The position numbers and the translations under genes are program-made. From Cerrena zonata (Eukaryota; Basidiomycota; Agaricomycetes; Polyporales; Cerrenaceae), in assembly GCA_038087015.1 (NCBI GenBank), contig JASBNA010000007.1, forward strand, positions 992,001-1,056,000: a stretch of DNA of 64,000 nucleotides, written 5' to 3'. This document shows, piece by piece, positions 52,504-64,000 of this stretch (the stretch's first letter is position 1; each line of letters starts with the position of its first letter). The notes under the pieces are model-generated. The model had not been told where the DNA came from, ran no database searches, and saw only the letters and a program-made list of their open reading frames with translations.

Positions 52504-55417
52504 AATGGGAACGGCTTTCCTTAAATATCGATGTACCTGGCTTGTTATCGTAAGTCGTTGTTGATATCGCTTCGATGTATATGGTATGTCTCTAAACGTT
52601 TGTCACAGAACTGAAAGAAGAGAAACAGAATCTTTAGCGGTCTTGGCGACGTTATCACCTCCAAACATGAGTTTCGCGCGATGTACTACGTACAATACTA
52701 TTGTATTCCAAGCAGGAACATTCTATCAATGAATGAACGGTATCCTAGTTTTGCGAAGAATCAAAGGGTTTGGGTTACCCCAACCCGCCACGTTCCGACA
52801 GTCCCACAACCGTCCTCCTCCCCAGACAATCTCCTGTCTTCTGGAAGTCACCGTACAATATATTCGCAGCGTCAACCTTAAATCAGCCCAACACGTTCTC
52901 ATGGGATAGAAACAGCTCACGAATACAGTTACAGTTAGAGGCTCGTGGCGTTCCCCGGAGGTGTACGAGAGGGTAACGTCAGTCTTGACTAAACGAACAA
53001 AGTTCGTGTTCTTGCCGCGAGCATTTAGGCCCATCAAAGAAAAAACACCACTGGTGGGGTTTTTGGACAGGGAAGGTGTGTTGGAATTGCAGGATGGCAA
53101 GCGTGAACAGAGTGGAGTTTGGGGATTCTTTTTGAACTTTGATTAGGTGTGTGTGTGTTTTTGGGATTACGGGTAGACCCGATGCCGTTCCAAATGCAAT
53201 TGAGATCGCCCTTTCCCCTCTGCCTCCAATAGGATTCAATGTTCGAGCGTACAACACTGTGTTAAACGGGAGTGGACTAGGGAGAGTTCGTCCTATTGGC
53301 TCATGATTACCGTCCTTCACACTTCCTGCGACAAGCACGGTCACCCTTCAGATGAGGCGAGATAGCTGGACAAGAGGAACGCCGGTGGGACATCTCGTTA
53401 CCGGAAGAGGTATGGGATTGATGACAGAAGGAGTGGGAAAACGCTTGGAGAGGAGAGATTCGGAATCATGAATGAACAAATGAACGGTTCCATTGGGCAA
53501 TAGGCCTCTAGTCTTGGACGAGACCTTCCCGAAGTTGAGTACGATTTCCCATTGATTTGTGATGGGACACATTCCAAACCTGGATCATGCCGATGGGGAA
53601 ACCTCGCGAGGAGGCGGAATTGGGCTAGCAGGAAAAGGCAAGAACCTAACGATCTCGCCGATGACTCTGACTTGGGTCGGGGGAGTCATGATCACATTGC
53701 AGTACGAGTCCCTAATCCTAATCTATTCCAATACCAAACGCACAGCGAGAGTGGAGTGGTTTGTGCTTAACTAGGCAGCATGAATAGTTCCGCAAGGCTG
53801 TACTCCATATCCAGCAGTGTACTACCGTTCAACGACCCTGAGAGTCCGAACCACAAGAGGGTTGAATCAGGACTGGTGTGGATGGGGTGGTGGTTCCGCG
53901 GGTCCCGTAGTGGCTGGCCCGATGCGCTCAGCTGTCACTGATTGAACTTGGATAGGCATAGGGTTTCATAGGCTCCGTGAATTGGGCACACACGTTACAA
54001 GGGAGAAACGAATAGAAAAAACTCAGATTGGTGTGGAGTCCCACCAAGCGGGGATCTTCGGTTGGACCTATCTGAGAGAGGTCGACATATATGAACAACA
54101 AGCACCGACCGCTATTTCTCATCACTTTTCATCTCTGGAGCAGACATCTGAAATGTCAAAGAATCTCTATAGCAAGAGATAATATGGGCAACTTCCGAGC
54201 AGACGCTATAACGCCTCATGGCCACGAGCGGCCCATCTTACTTACCAATCTCTATTCGTCGGCCGGAAGAAAGAGTTTGCTTCGCGATAATGGCGAAGAT
54301 GAAGAGAAAAAAACATGGCGGGTGGACTATTTGGCCAAAGACAAAATCGCGTGGTGTTGGTGCCATGATTAAGGGCACGATTGACTTGAATGTGTAGGAT
54401 GATCATGAAAGGTTGTGAGGTGCCTCAGCCACGCCAATGCGCCAATGCCAAAAGGTGCTTGTCGCGTGGGGTTGAGTTGGCGAATTACAAAAGTGAAATG
54501 AGTTGGGACGATAAGAAGATGAGGAAGGGGGCCTAGTAGAGTCCCTAGCCTCGTGAGAGCCATGCCGTTGTGTGTGGGTTGCTCCAAAGTGATGGCTGGT
54601 AAGGAGGCGATCGGGGTGCGGGTAAAGAGTTCACTCAAGACTAACGTTTAGATTGAAATCGCGGGTCGTCTAGTGCTGGATCAGCTGGCTAGAGAGCTCG
54701 AGCAAATCGTGTGTACTGGAGACTGGAAGGAGTGCTTTTACGCTGCCAGCGGCCGTTTGGGTGGGATTCTACGGCAGGGCGTATTTGTTCACATGGGATG
54801 TAACCCCAAAAGAGGGCGGGGGGCGAGGACCGCCGATGGGTGGTTCAGACGGGGAGAGTCTATGTTTGGGACGTAGCAGAGCGCCACACGGCGAATGCGA
54901 TAACTGTCTGAGGAGGATTGACGGAGATTGTTGGGAACTGATCCGCTGACTGTGCTACGACAATTTACAAATATACATGCAGAGCCCTGGTGATGGTTTT
55001 ACGGTGCCCACACAGGGGAATATCATGGAGTCGGAGAAGGCAAGCACGGTGTTCTAAATGGGCAAGCGAGACGCCGTTTGCGAGCGTCGCGCAGAGGGCA
55101 CGAGGCTGATACGAAACGCAGGACAAAAAGAAATGGAGGTGGATGGGTTGTGAAGCTGGTTGGGTTGGTTGTGTTGTTGCTCGCAGGGAATGGCATGGGA
55201 GAGGGAGGGCATGTGGAGGGAGGGGAAAGCATTGGTGGTGTGCGTCTAGGATCGGAACGGGTATGTTGTGGGCGTGCAAGTGAAGACAGAGAGTGATGGC
55301 AGGCAAACAAGCGGGCCACCACCACGTTTGTCCCGTTCAACAGGCTAAATATGGCCGACTATTCCTTCCTCTGCCTTTCCATCTATCGCCCTCCTCCCTG
55401 TTCCTCCTGCCCAGTCC
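52504..55417. other. Gene-poor stretch with one broken open frame
   Basis: The only notable item is a minus-strand frame 53572-52979 of 198 codons, interrupted once by TGA after VQLSRLI near 53345. It contains PNGTVHLFIHDSESLLSKRF and GGRGERAISIAFGTASG. No family is recognised, and it may be chance. The rest shows no gene, repeat or RNA signal. Confidence 0.4.
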
Positions 55418-58196
55418 ATGGACGCCTTTCCCAATGATATCCACCCCATAACCCGCAAACGAAAGGCCGATGGCGACGACTGCTCTGTCCAGGACGTCCC
55501 CATCTCCTCAGAGTCCCCTCCCTGCCCAGAGATCGTCATGTTCGACGACTCCGCCACCCCGCGCATGCCTACCAAGGCTGCAGAGTCTCAGAACGCTTCC
55601 TGGCTCCTAGCTCACCACCACTGCACTATGGTCACTCCTTGGCAACCGCCGGCGCCGCTCTCCTCCTCTGCTTTCGCACAAGAGGGTCCGTCTAGACCCA
55701 AGCGACCACGCATAGAGATCCCTGAGAGCATCTCGTCCCGCAAGTCGAGAAGGGGGCGTACCCCGCCTTCCTCTACGCTCCCCTCCCCCCGTAGGTTCTC
55801 TCGTCATGCTCGTCCTGGTGTTCTCAGAGAGAACGGCATGGTCTCAGCTAAGGAACCTGGCCCCAGCAGATCTCTTCTCGCCCAAATAAACAACGTTATT
55901 TCTTCATATCGTCCTTCTGCGCATTCAGCCCCCGCTTCACCGATCGAACCTCTTCCTTCTACTGTACCCTCTCAGCAGCCTCCAATTAACAGAGAAACCC
56001 TCAAGGAGCTTGACCTAGACGCTATTCTACGCAACCCCCAACTACGTAAGTTGCCGCACGCTTGGAACTCGGACATATCATGCTGAACGTCACAAAATGA
56101 TTATTGCAGGTCACGATCTATTGTTCGACTCTGGACTCCAGTTCCGCCCCACTGGAAGCCGTCGGAAACGTGATATGGCGGATAATTACTGGGTCGCTAT
56201 CGAACGCGAGTTGGAGACTGGTTGCACATGTGTAACCGTGGATGTCAACGGCAAGCAGCGTGATAGAGTTTGCGTCTGTGGGTCGCTACCGGTGCCCAAA
56301 TCCACTGCGCTCTGCGTCTGTTGTGCGTCGGGCGGTTTCACGACATTTCGGACGCCATCTCGCTTGAAATCCCTTCTATGCGAATTATTGGAAGTTCTAA
56401 TTTCTATCATTCAACCTGTTGTTGCCCGCGCAAACAGCTTCAACGTCCCTCCAGGGCTTCTGCACCCGCAGTATAGTCAAAGCACTTCTCACGTCGCTTA
56501 TCTCCGGTCTATCCTGGATGCAGACCTCATACAACAGGAAGTTGATCATAATCTGTTTGATCCCTCTGGTGTATTTCAAGCAATAGGCGACATCATTCGG
56601 TGTTATTGTGCTCCTATGCGCGATCATGCCGTGGACCAAATGGTCAAACTTGCCCAGTCGTGTTCTCCTGGAGGGACAGGCACAAAAGCCGATGCAGTTC
56701 GAGCGATACGATTGTGTTTCGAGATAATGGAACTGATGAAGCTGGTAAGTAAACTTTGATGCATCATTCGACCTCAGTCTCTTCTCTTCCGTGTTTCCCC
56801 CACACGGGGCAGAAGAGAAATTGCGGAACGGTGATCTCATTCTGACGTTGATCATCAACCTCGTGTTGGTACTTATTTTTGCTGTATTTGTAGGATGTCG
56901 CAAACCATCAACTTCAAACGCTACGGCCTTATCTCATCCAATCCTCTGCCCAGTTTGAATTGAAGATGTTCGAGGAGAGCCGGCAAAAGGGCAAACTCTC
57001 ACTGCACGTCACAAGGGAATGGCTCTCGTCCGCTTACTCCGAGCTCGCCCATGAGAAGAATAGCGCTTCTTCAGACTTGACAGTGAACGTATTCCGTAAC
57101 TCTACCCGACATTCTAGACACAATCAAATCCAGATCGCGGTGACGAAGGCTCTCACAAACCTCATCTTCAACCCACCCACTCCTCCTCCGTCATCCTCAT
57201 CCTCCTCCCATCGAAAAGGCTTGGTTGCTCAACCCGGATACCCCGAGACACTCTATCTCGACCATAGCAGGTTGAAAGCGCTGAGCACCGATGCATCCGA
57301 CTTTACTGGAGTGTTCATGCTCCTCATGCTCTACCGGCAACTCGTGTGTACCTCGGGTTCGCCGCATGGAGGTCCAGTTAAACTCGATGAACTTCTTGCA
57401 ATCAAGAAGGAAATCTGGGAGATTGGGCCGCAGCATGTGGGGCGTTGTTTCAGTGCTGCTACTACCTCGTCCTCGTCACAATCATCACCACCCGATACCC
57501 CCACTCTCACTCCTAGCACAACACCTTTCGCCGCGCCTCGTCCCTCCTCTTCCTCTTCTTCATCAGACACTAAAGACCGATCAGCGTCAGATTCAAAGTG
57601 GCGAGAGGATCTCAATAACATTATTCTACAGTTAACGACACGTGCAGGAGATGCAGAATTCCGCACGCATATACCCACCACACCTGTTCCTTCTGCTACT
57701 ACTGCTGCTGCTTCCACATCTTCTTCATCCCATACCTCATTGTTCTCATTCACTTCATCATCCACTTCCGTTTTCTCCGAACGCACCAATTCACAATCAC
57801 GCACCGTCTCGACCCTGTACCACAGCAATCGCCTCCCAGATCCCGCAAAACTCAAGTTGGCCACCAGTTGGGCAGACAATAACCTCCGACCGAATTCACC
57901 ACTCGGTAACCTTATGCGAAAACGAGTTTATCGGCTTGTAGAAGAACGCGCTATACAGATGGTTCTCCCGTCCTTAGCACCCACACCTAGCAAGAAACCT
58001 TCTTCTGGTTCTAGGTCCCTCCTCTGAGGAGTCGGTACAGGACCGCGCGGTCGCAGCAAGTGGGCTTGAACCCCTCATGCCTGAGATCAACCACCTTGCT
58101 GAGCGACTGTCCAAGTTGGTGTCGATCCATATGAACGTCTACGGGGCTTTGTACGCGCAGTCGGAGTTCTTGCCAGAATTCCCTTCCTCATTTTGA
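55418..58196 (+). CDS. TCP11/SOK1-family protein, frame shift near the C-terminus
   Basis: Exons 55418-56045, 56110-56744 and 56894-58196. The first 210 residues are Pro/Ser-rich with basic patches (RPKRPRIEIPES). The TCP11 domain follows: NPQLRHDLLFDSGLQFRPTG, RKRDMADNYWVAIERELETG, DIIRCYCAPMRDHAVDQMVK, AIRLCFEIMELMKL. Later come DFTGVFMLLMLYRQLVCTSG and KRVYRLVEERAIQMVLPSL. A stop at 58025 interrupts this. In the +1 frame the normal ending is present: EESVQDRAVAASGLEPLMPE, INHLAERLSKLVSIHMNVYG, FLPEFPSSF. The exon sum is 3n+1, as if one base were extra in TCCCTCCTCTG near 58017. In yeast Sok1 influences cAMP/PKA signalling. TCP11 proteins are otherwise poorly understood. Confidence 0.82.
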
Positions 58197-58988
58197 CCAT
58201 GAGGTTTCTGCGTTTTTTCTTCTTTCTGCATTCTGCATTCCATCACCGGGGAGTGTCCTTTTGTTTGTCCTCGTTGTTCAGCTGTTGTTTGTCTGTTTTT
58301 GCTTTGACATTTTATTCTTTTCCTTCGACGCTGGTTACTATGCTACTACTAATTGTGTTGCACCCAGTTTGCGATCAGACCATGCTCAAGGCTAGGTCTC
58401 TCCCTCCCTCCACTCATTTTTCAGGACCTTCAAGGGGCTGTTGCTGTTCCCTCATCATTTTGTCCTCGCTTTGTCATCTCGTCCTTCCTGCCTCATCCTT
58501 CTGCATATTCTCATTTCCATTCACCCCTCCACCCTGTTTTTTACTCTGACGACTTATGACAAGTCATGTACTTAAGTACTTAGCGATCTCGAGAAGTAAT
58601 TAGACACGAAGAAGTAGTTATGAATACCCAAAAATGATCATGATCTGATTCATAACCTCGGGCTGAACCGTTGAAGATATCCCAAAACTCGTTCCTTACT
58701 CGTCTCGCTTGGCCAAGATGGCCCATCCCCCACCGGCTATAGCTAGGCACCCCCCGCAGCAGCCTGAGCAGATGTTATTTGTGGTCATTGTAATTTCCAT
58801 CCCCAGATCTGTTACGTAATACCGACTCGTCCGAGAGAGAGCACTGGCAACTATAGTTGGTCACCCCCGCCTTGTTCCACTAAAAACACAGGCTTACTGA
58901 TTTCTAGGAACATACCACACTACTCACCACACACCCTTTTTTCCACCCATTCACATTCATGCTATAGGCTTTTGTTTTCACCGCAGCA
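58197..58988. other. Intergenic
   Basis: About 790 bp. It contains a CT-rich 3' region of the TCP11 gene and the promoter of the next gene. No other feature seen. Confidence 0.5.
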
Positions 58989-60048
58989 ATGTCGAGTGTA
59001 AGCAGCACGGCGTCCACGACGCTGGGAGCGACGTCTACTACGTCTGACACCCCGTTCTTCACGAATAATCCTTCTGCTACTCAGACTACTGGAGGCGGAG
59101 GTGGAGGTGGGGGAGGAGGCTTTAGTTCGCAGTCCACACCATTATATCTGTGAGCGCAGTCGACATGGGAGCTACTCTTTACCCCCGTTCGACCTTATTC
59201 TTAATCCAGTAAAGCAGACACTAATGAACAACTTCTTCTTTTCGTTCTCGGCAGCTTTACTTTCCTTGCCACATTATTCGTGTTGCTGTTTGTCTCATGT
59301 GCAATCGTCATGAGATCATTTTTCCTCCGTCGCAGGTTGAGGCAGCGCATAGATGAAGCTATGGCTGCTGGAATGTGGCCGTTACCCGATGCTGGTCCTG
59401 GGTCGCGACGGAGGGGCTTTGGCGAGAAGCCTCAGTTGTGGGATGCTTCACTTGGTGGGACTGGTGACGGAGGATGGGAGAAATTCAAGGTGAGTTTATT
59501 TTCGTCTCATAAGTCTATGCACATTCAATGTGAATGTGTTTCTCCTCCTGTCTTACATGCTGACTCCCTTTCTTGTTCGTTCTTTCAATTTAATACAGCC
59601 CGTGTCTGTCAGACTCATCTCTTACGAGACCAATGCCTCACCACCACCTGCCCCTCAACCGAAAACCGCCTTGTTCCAGATGATCAACCCATTCTCACAC
59701 ATGAGGTCATGGCGCCGATCTCGCTCAGCCTCAACATCATCATCGCTGACTTCCCCTGATTCAGCACCCGCGTTGCTCGAACTCCCCGCGTCCTCTTCGA
59801 CCGTATTGGTGGATGATACCATCCAAAGCGCGTCAGAGGTCGAAGTCAGTGTGATCATCGCCATGCCTGATCCGCATAGACCTTCCAATGGTCTTTCCCC
59901 AGCGGAGTTCGTGTCGGGGAAAGGGAAAGAGCGGCTTTCTTCCGCGGATTCGTATTGGAGCGAACATGAAGAAGGCGTGCCCGATGTGGTATTGGGAGCC
60001 TGTCGCGTTTCTCTCAAGAGTACGGACAGTGATAGCATGAGGCCGTGA
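58989..60048 (+). CDS. Single-pass membrane protein with glycine-rich ectodomain, conserved type of unknown function
   Basis: Exons 58989-59149, 59255-59489 and 59599-60048 give 281 aa. Residues 1-53 are Ser/Thr-rich and then a run of glycines (TGGGGGGGGGGF). One membrane segment follows, LFTFLATLFVLLFVSCAIVM, then the basic stop-transfer RSFFLRRRLRQR. The rest is cytosolic by the positive-inside rule, with GFGEKPQLWD and a long Ser-rich tail. No signal peptide is present, so it would be a type III or tail-type single-pass protein. The layout is one I associate with a conserved Agaricomycete family without a name; no enzyme motif is seen. Confidence 0.7.
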
Positions 60049-60244
60049 TAATATTGAGTTTTCATGCACCCATTTAAGTTAATGTAGCCATAGTAACTCG
60101 AACATTTCTGACTCTGACTCTCGTTTTCATTGACGCATTTACGCATTTTGCCTCATCTTTGCATCTTACTGTATAACACACTATTTTTTGGTCAAACATA
60201 TCTTAGCATTCCTAGTTGAGGTTTAAATTACTGAGCACTATCCA

Positions 60245-62007
60245 TTAGTCTAAAAAGTGAAGATCCTCTTCCGAATCGTCGTCATCGTCGTCGGTCCATT
60301 CCGCATTCCCGTCATCCTCTTCCAAGTCGGAGATATCGGCTCCCTCGTCCAAATCGTCCTCCAATCCGATGTAGAACTCGTCTTCGTCGTCGGTCACGTC
60401 GGACTCATCCTCCTCAGTATCCGAGCCCTCAAAATATTCGACTTCCGTTATATGCTTGAGTGCGATTTCAGTTTCTAGATCAGGACGATCGGTCTCGTCG
60501 ATCAAAATCTTCTTGAGTGGCAGGCCAGCCGTTGTCCTCCTCTGCGCGAAGTCCAAAATATCCTCTCCGTCAATCCCTCGAAGCATAATCGTCTCCAACT
60601 TGGGACAAGGTAGCTGTGGATTCTGAACGTTCTCACCATCAGCTCGTCCCGATAGAATGTGTAGCCAAGCTGTATCGAGGTAGTTGAAATTGAGATTGAG
60701 TTGTGTGACGTTCTCCAAGCTCCGGAGAGCTGAGCGTACCACTTCGGTACTACATGAACATTCCGTCAATTTGAACACGGTCAATCCTTGAAGGAGGCTC
60801 TTGCCCTTCGGTGGTGCTGTAGAGAGTTTGCGGAAGATCTCTGTATCGTCTTCTGCTGATAGGTCGAGGGTGAGTTCGGTAACATTAGGGGCATCGAGGT
60901 AGTCCAGGAGGTCCTTCAAGTAGACTTCCTGGTCTTCGTAGCTCAGTACAAGATCCGTCAACGAGTGTAGAGTGATTCGCGGGATTGAGACCGGGGGATC
61001 TCCAGGGGAAGAACCTTCCCTAACGTTCTCGCTCCATTCTACCATCCCACCGGCTGGGCCAGAATGGCATAATTCGAAAGAGCGTAGGTTCGGTGATTGA
61101 GCGAGGATCCGAGCGTATTGTTTGTAAGTGGGGCGGACGTCTTCTGGATGATACGCCAGCTCGAGTTCTTCCAAATCCTTGAAGAGCGTCTGACTACATT
61201 GTTCCCAATCCAGATGTACGCCCCATAGCGCCACATTCTTCAGTCTAGGCGCGTTTCCGTGGAAGGGCAGTACTCGCAGACCTGCGAAACGCACAGGTTC
61301 GAAAAACCGGAGGTCATCAAAGTCGTCGTGATTGTATAGTGAGAATGATTCCAAAAGTGGCGCCTCGGGGATACTCTCTAGGAATTTGAGAGCAGCCGCC
61401 ATGAGGAGGAAATCCGAGACGGAGACCTCAAAGGAGCGCAATTGTTTATGGCGAGGAACGATCATGCTGATTATTTCGTGCAGTTGTTGAAGTTCAGGTC
61501 GTGAAGTGATATCCTCGTCCTCCTCGACTTCATTCTCAAGGTCATCGAGAAAGGTGTCTAAATCGATAGCGATATCCAAAGGAGCCTCTCGAGCGCGTTC
61601 GAGATAAGTGGCCAGAATTACTTTGGAATTCTCGATCTCTTTGAGGATTCCAGGGATAACCAACGGTATGACATTCCATAATGTGGGTTGATTGATGGCC
61701 ACTTCGCGCCACAGTCTGCAGACATGGGAGGCGAGTACGCCAAAGGGCTTGTTCTCTGTGTCATCGGAGTGTAGTTGGCCTAGGTCAAAGATGTAGCTGA
61801 GGAGTTCGGTAGGAAGTTCGTTTATGATACAACGGCCATCAGCAGGTGGTGGGGGCGGTGGGGGAGGAGGGGGTTTCAAGGTGCTGGTGTCCACTGCACG
61901 ACCGGTGGCCAGCCAATTAACTAGGTTTCCTATTGATTTGCTAGATGGGGAAATAGTAAGAGAGAGAAGTGAAAGGTGAAACTTGAAAGTGGCACAGACC
62001 CGTTCAT
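60245..62007 (-). CDS. F-box protein with leucine-rich repeats
   Basis: Two exons: 62007-62000 (8 nt, ATG AAC GG) and 61940-60245, giving 567 aa. The join GG-C gives MNGKSIGNLVNWLATGRAVD, then a run of ten prolines. The F-box begins INELPTELLSYIFDLGQL and continues ASHVCRLWREVAINQPTLWN, the usual fungal F-box pattern that binds Skp1. Degenerate leucine-rich repeats follow (APRLKNVALWGVHLDW, LEELELAYHP, SPNLRSFELCHSG, LENVTQLNLNFNYL). The C-terminus is strongly acidic (about 60 residues, DDDDDDSEEDLHFLD). F-box proteins choose substrates for SCF ubiquitin ligases; such genes are greatly expanded in Agaricomycetes. The internal GTG at 61894 is not a start. Confidence 0.85.
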
Positions 62008-62323
62008 AATGTTACTAGTCACTGCGTAAGTACTTCAACTTGTTCAAGAAGCTATTGAAGTTCAATTTGACTGGAAGACCCTCTTCCGATCAAAACCTTA
62101 CATCACTCTATTTGATCGGCTAAATTTCTTAAATAGGAAAGTGTTGTAAATCGCACTGTAACATTGCCGAGAAAATAAACCCAAACCCAAAAGAAAACAT
62201 AAAAGAGCTACACGACGAGAGACAGATATAAAAAAGGGAGAAAATAACCAAACGAGAAGGCATATAAATGCCAAGTAATTTTGATAAAATAACGCGGAGA
62301 AAATGGTATCACGTCTACCCAAA

Positions 62324-64000
62324 CTACCATGCATCCTCCACAGCTTGCATAAACATGGGGTATTCTACTCGCAGCCCACCTAGAGTCTGTAAAGCATCAT
62401 CGGTTCCCCAAAAGTGAGTGTACAAAGCCTCTTCGGAAGCAGCGCTGAGACCGAACATCCCCCGACGACGTTGTGGATCACGGAATGTCATTAGTCTTTC
62501 CGCAAGGAAGAGACTTGCCAGACTTGTGATCATGGGGATCAACTGAACGTAGCAAGGTTGGATAAAGGTCATGAGGTCTGGATCAAAACCTTGGTGGACA
62601 TCGATGAATTCGGCTTTGTTCATCGCAATGTCGCTCAAGGCTCCCGGTTGGCCATCGAAGGACCATTCGTTGATATCGGCACACTCTCTGGTGATTGGGT
62701 TGTGGGTGATAATGAACCAGACCAGAACCCAGTAGAAAGATTCGAGGTCGTGTCGGTACTCGTGTTCAGGTCTGTCCGAGGCGAGCATATCGATGGCCAT
62801 GAAGGTTGGAGTGCCGCATCTCCTCGATTTGAAGACTTGACCAGAGAGCCTTTTCTCGGCAAGCTCCCAATCACAGAGAACGCCGATGGCTGTGCCGTTC
62901 TCGATGTAGAACATGATGTTGGTGGGAGAGATGTCACGGTGAAGGTACTTTGTGCAGTGGTAAATGTAATTGTGAGCTTGATTGAACATAACAGTGTCAG
63001 TAGTCTCTTTCAGAAAATCGAAGTAAAAGAGGCTTACCGACGACAACATCGCGCCAGACTTTCTTAAAATCATTAGGGTCGTTAATGTGCTCAAGAGGCA
63101 AGTAAGCCTTCATAACGATGACCTTGAACGTGCGACCACTTTCGTCATCATTCTCGTCCAACATGAACACCCTAGGAAGCTCAGCTTCTTCCATACTCTG
63201 TTCGAGGGTGCATTTGATATCGACGATGTGTTTGAGATAGCCTGGAGCACTCCGAAGAAGACTCCGAATTGTGCGAACAGTGCCATCTTCATTAGTCTTA
63301 TCGTATGGCCAGCATAGCTTCGCAACGAGATCCTCATCTTCCAATGGCGATGAGCCTAGCGTTCGAACCTTCTTGACAGGGACCACTGTCGTGCCACGAC
63401 CTAGAGCGCCATACTGCGTAAAGACGTTACGCTCTTCATATGCGTCCACATCGAGGTCGAACCACTGTTGTCCGATGTTCGCTCCATCAGGACCCTTGGC
63501 GTTGTCAAGAACGAGGCTGGTGCGGTTGTAGTCTTTGAAAGACCTCAAGACGAAATCCTCGCTCCTAACTCGCATGCAACTAGAATAGCCAAGTTCTTCG
63601 AAAGAAGCATTGGCGATGGCAGCCAGTATCAAGACAAGTAGATGAGGTTGCTGCAAGAAGTTAAACGTCGCAGTCTTCTTTACCCCGAACCTGTCCCCAT
63701 ACCACAAACAAATGTTTGTGTCTACGACCTGGATCCCAGTGGTAAAGCCTCGAATACCGAAAGACATGAGCCCGTTGAGAGACGTGACAGCCTTAGCTTC
63801 AAGATCGCTCAGAGGTTTTGAAGATCTAAGCTTTCGAACTTCGTAGACGATCTCGTCGTCTTCAGCAAACTGAAGGATAGTATATCGTCAACCAACCATC
63901 AATAAAAGGCAAATAACTACCACATACCATGTCAATGTCAACTGGAAGATCGGAATCCAAAAGCCTTTGAGCACCAGACTTACTGACTTCCACGAAAAGA
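62324..64000 (-). CDS. FunK1-type protein kinase, second copy (runs off right edge)
   Basis: Exons 64000-63928 (partial), 63869-63038 and 62976-62324. The visible text begins LFVEVSKSGAQRLLDSDLPV, then EDDEIVYEVRKLRSSKPLS and NGLMSFGIRGFTTGIQVVDT. Kinase features: YGALGRGTTVVPV (glycine loop), EDLVAKLCWPY (Lys), VIVMKAYLPLEHI (hinge), YLHRDISPTNIMFY (catalytic loop), GVLCDWELAEK (Asp-Trp-Glu for DFG), TPTFMAIDML and YRHDLESFYWVLVW. All catalytic residues are present and the frame is open. It is a paralogue of the kinase broken by transposons at 2.5-19 kb and serves as its template. FunK1 kinases are a large, mushroom-rich family, with roles mostly unknown; some are linked to multicellular development. 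Confidence 0.9.

Noticed and set aside
58017..58027. Short intron to explain the TCP11 frame change
   Set aside because: The only GT..AG pair would be 26 nt and does not restore the conserved frame.

Overview
The window is nuclear DNA of a filamentous fungus, most likely a basidiomycete of the Agaricomycetes type. The genes are cut by many short introns (mostly 45-75 nt, GT-AG) and lie close together on both strands. There are two fungal-type protein kinases of the FunK1 family, a GH71 alpha-1,3-glucanase, and retrotransposons of classes common in these fungi. The species cannot be named from the sequence alone. No tRNA, rRNA or CRISPR was found.

Region 1 (1-2.4 kb): the 5' end of a DHR1/ECM16-like helicase gene runs off the left edge. 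It is followed by about 1.9 kb with no supportable gene.

Region 2 (2.4-19.2 kb): one FunK1 kinase gene has been cut into three pieces by transposons. (a) A 6,856-bp tyrosine-recombinase retrotransposon of Ngaro/DIRS type (2761-9616) has split direct repeats in the order A1-gag-RT/RNaseH-YR-B1-A2-ORF-B2. An unrecognised 191-codon ORF lies between A2 and B2. (b) A 7,188-bp terminal-inverted-repeat element (10737-17924) has no recognisable transposase. (c) A 4,822-bp Ty1/copia element (11005-15826, minus strand) is nested inside (b), with 301-bp LTRs and an AGATA target duplication. When the insertions are mentally removed, both kinase junctions read through in frame. Both retroelements are almost intact, but each has one in-frame TGA.

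Region 3 (19.2-32.8 kb): GH71 alpha-1,3-glucanase, a C3HC4 RING protein, a NUDCD1-like CS-domain protein, a PP2C phosphatase, and a long disordered acidic protein with a weak Scm3/HJURP-like motif.

Region 4 (32.8-39.6 kb): a gene-poor stretch, then two neighbouring genes that share an MYND/HIT-like cysteine cluster at their C-termini.

Region 5 (40-48.7 kb): a housekeeping block. BUD22 (ribosome biogenesis) and tubulin cofactor D are divergent over a 265-bp promoter region; V-ATPase subunit B follows. Cofactor D appears to hold a U2-type AT-AC intron.

Region 6 (48.7-64 kb): long gene-poor stretches around a small secreted protein, then a TCP11/SOK1 protein, a single-pass membrane protein, an F-box protein, and a second FunK1 kinase that runs off the right edge.

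Several otherwise good genes (NUDCD1-like, PP2C, TCP11, the Scm3-like gene and one Cys-cluster gene) need small frame corrections. Most behave like one extra base, so either the consensus contains insertion errors or these alleles are damaged.
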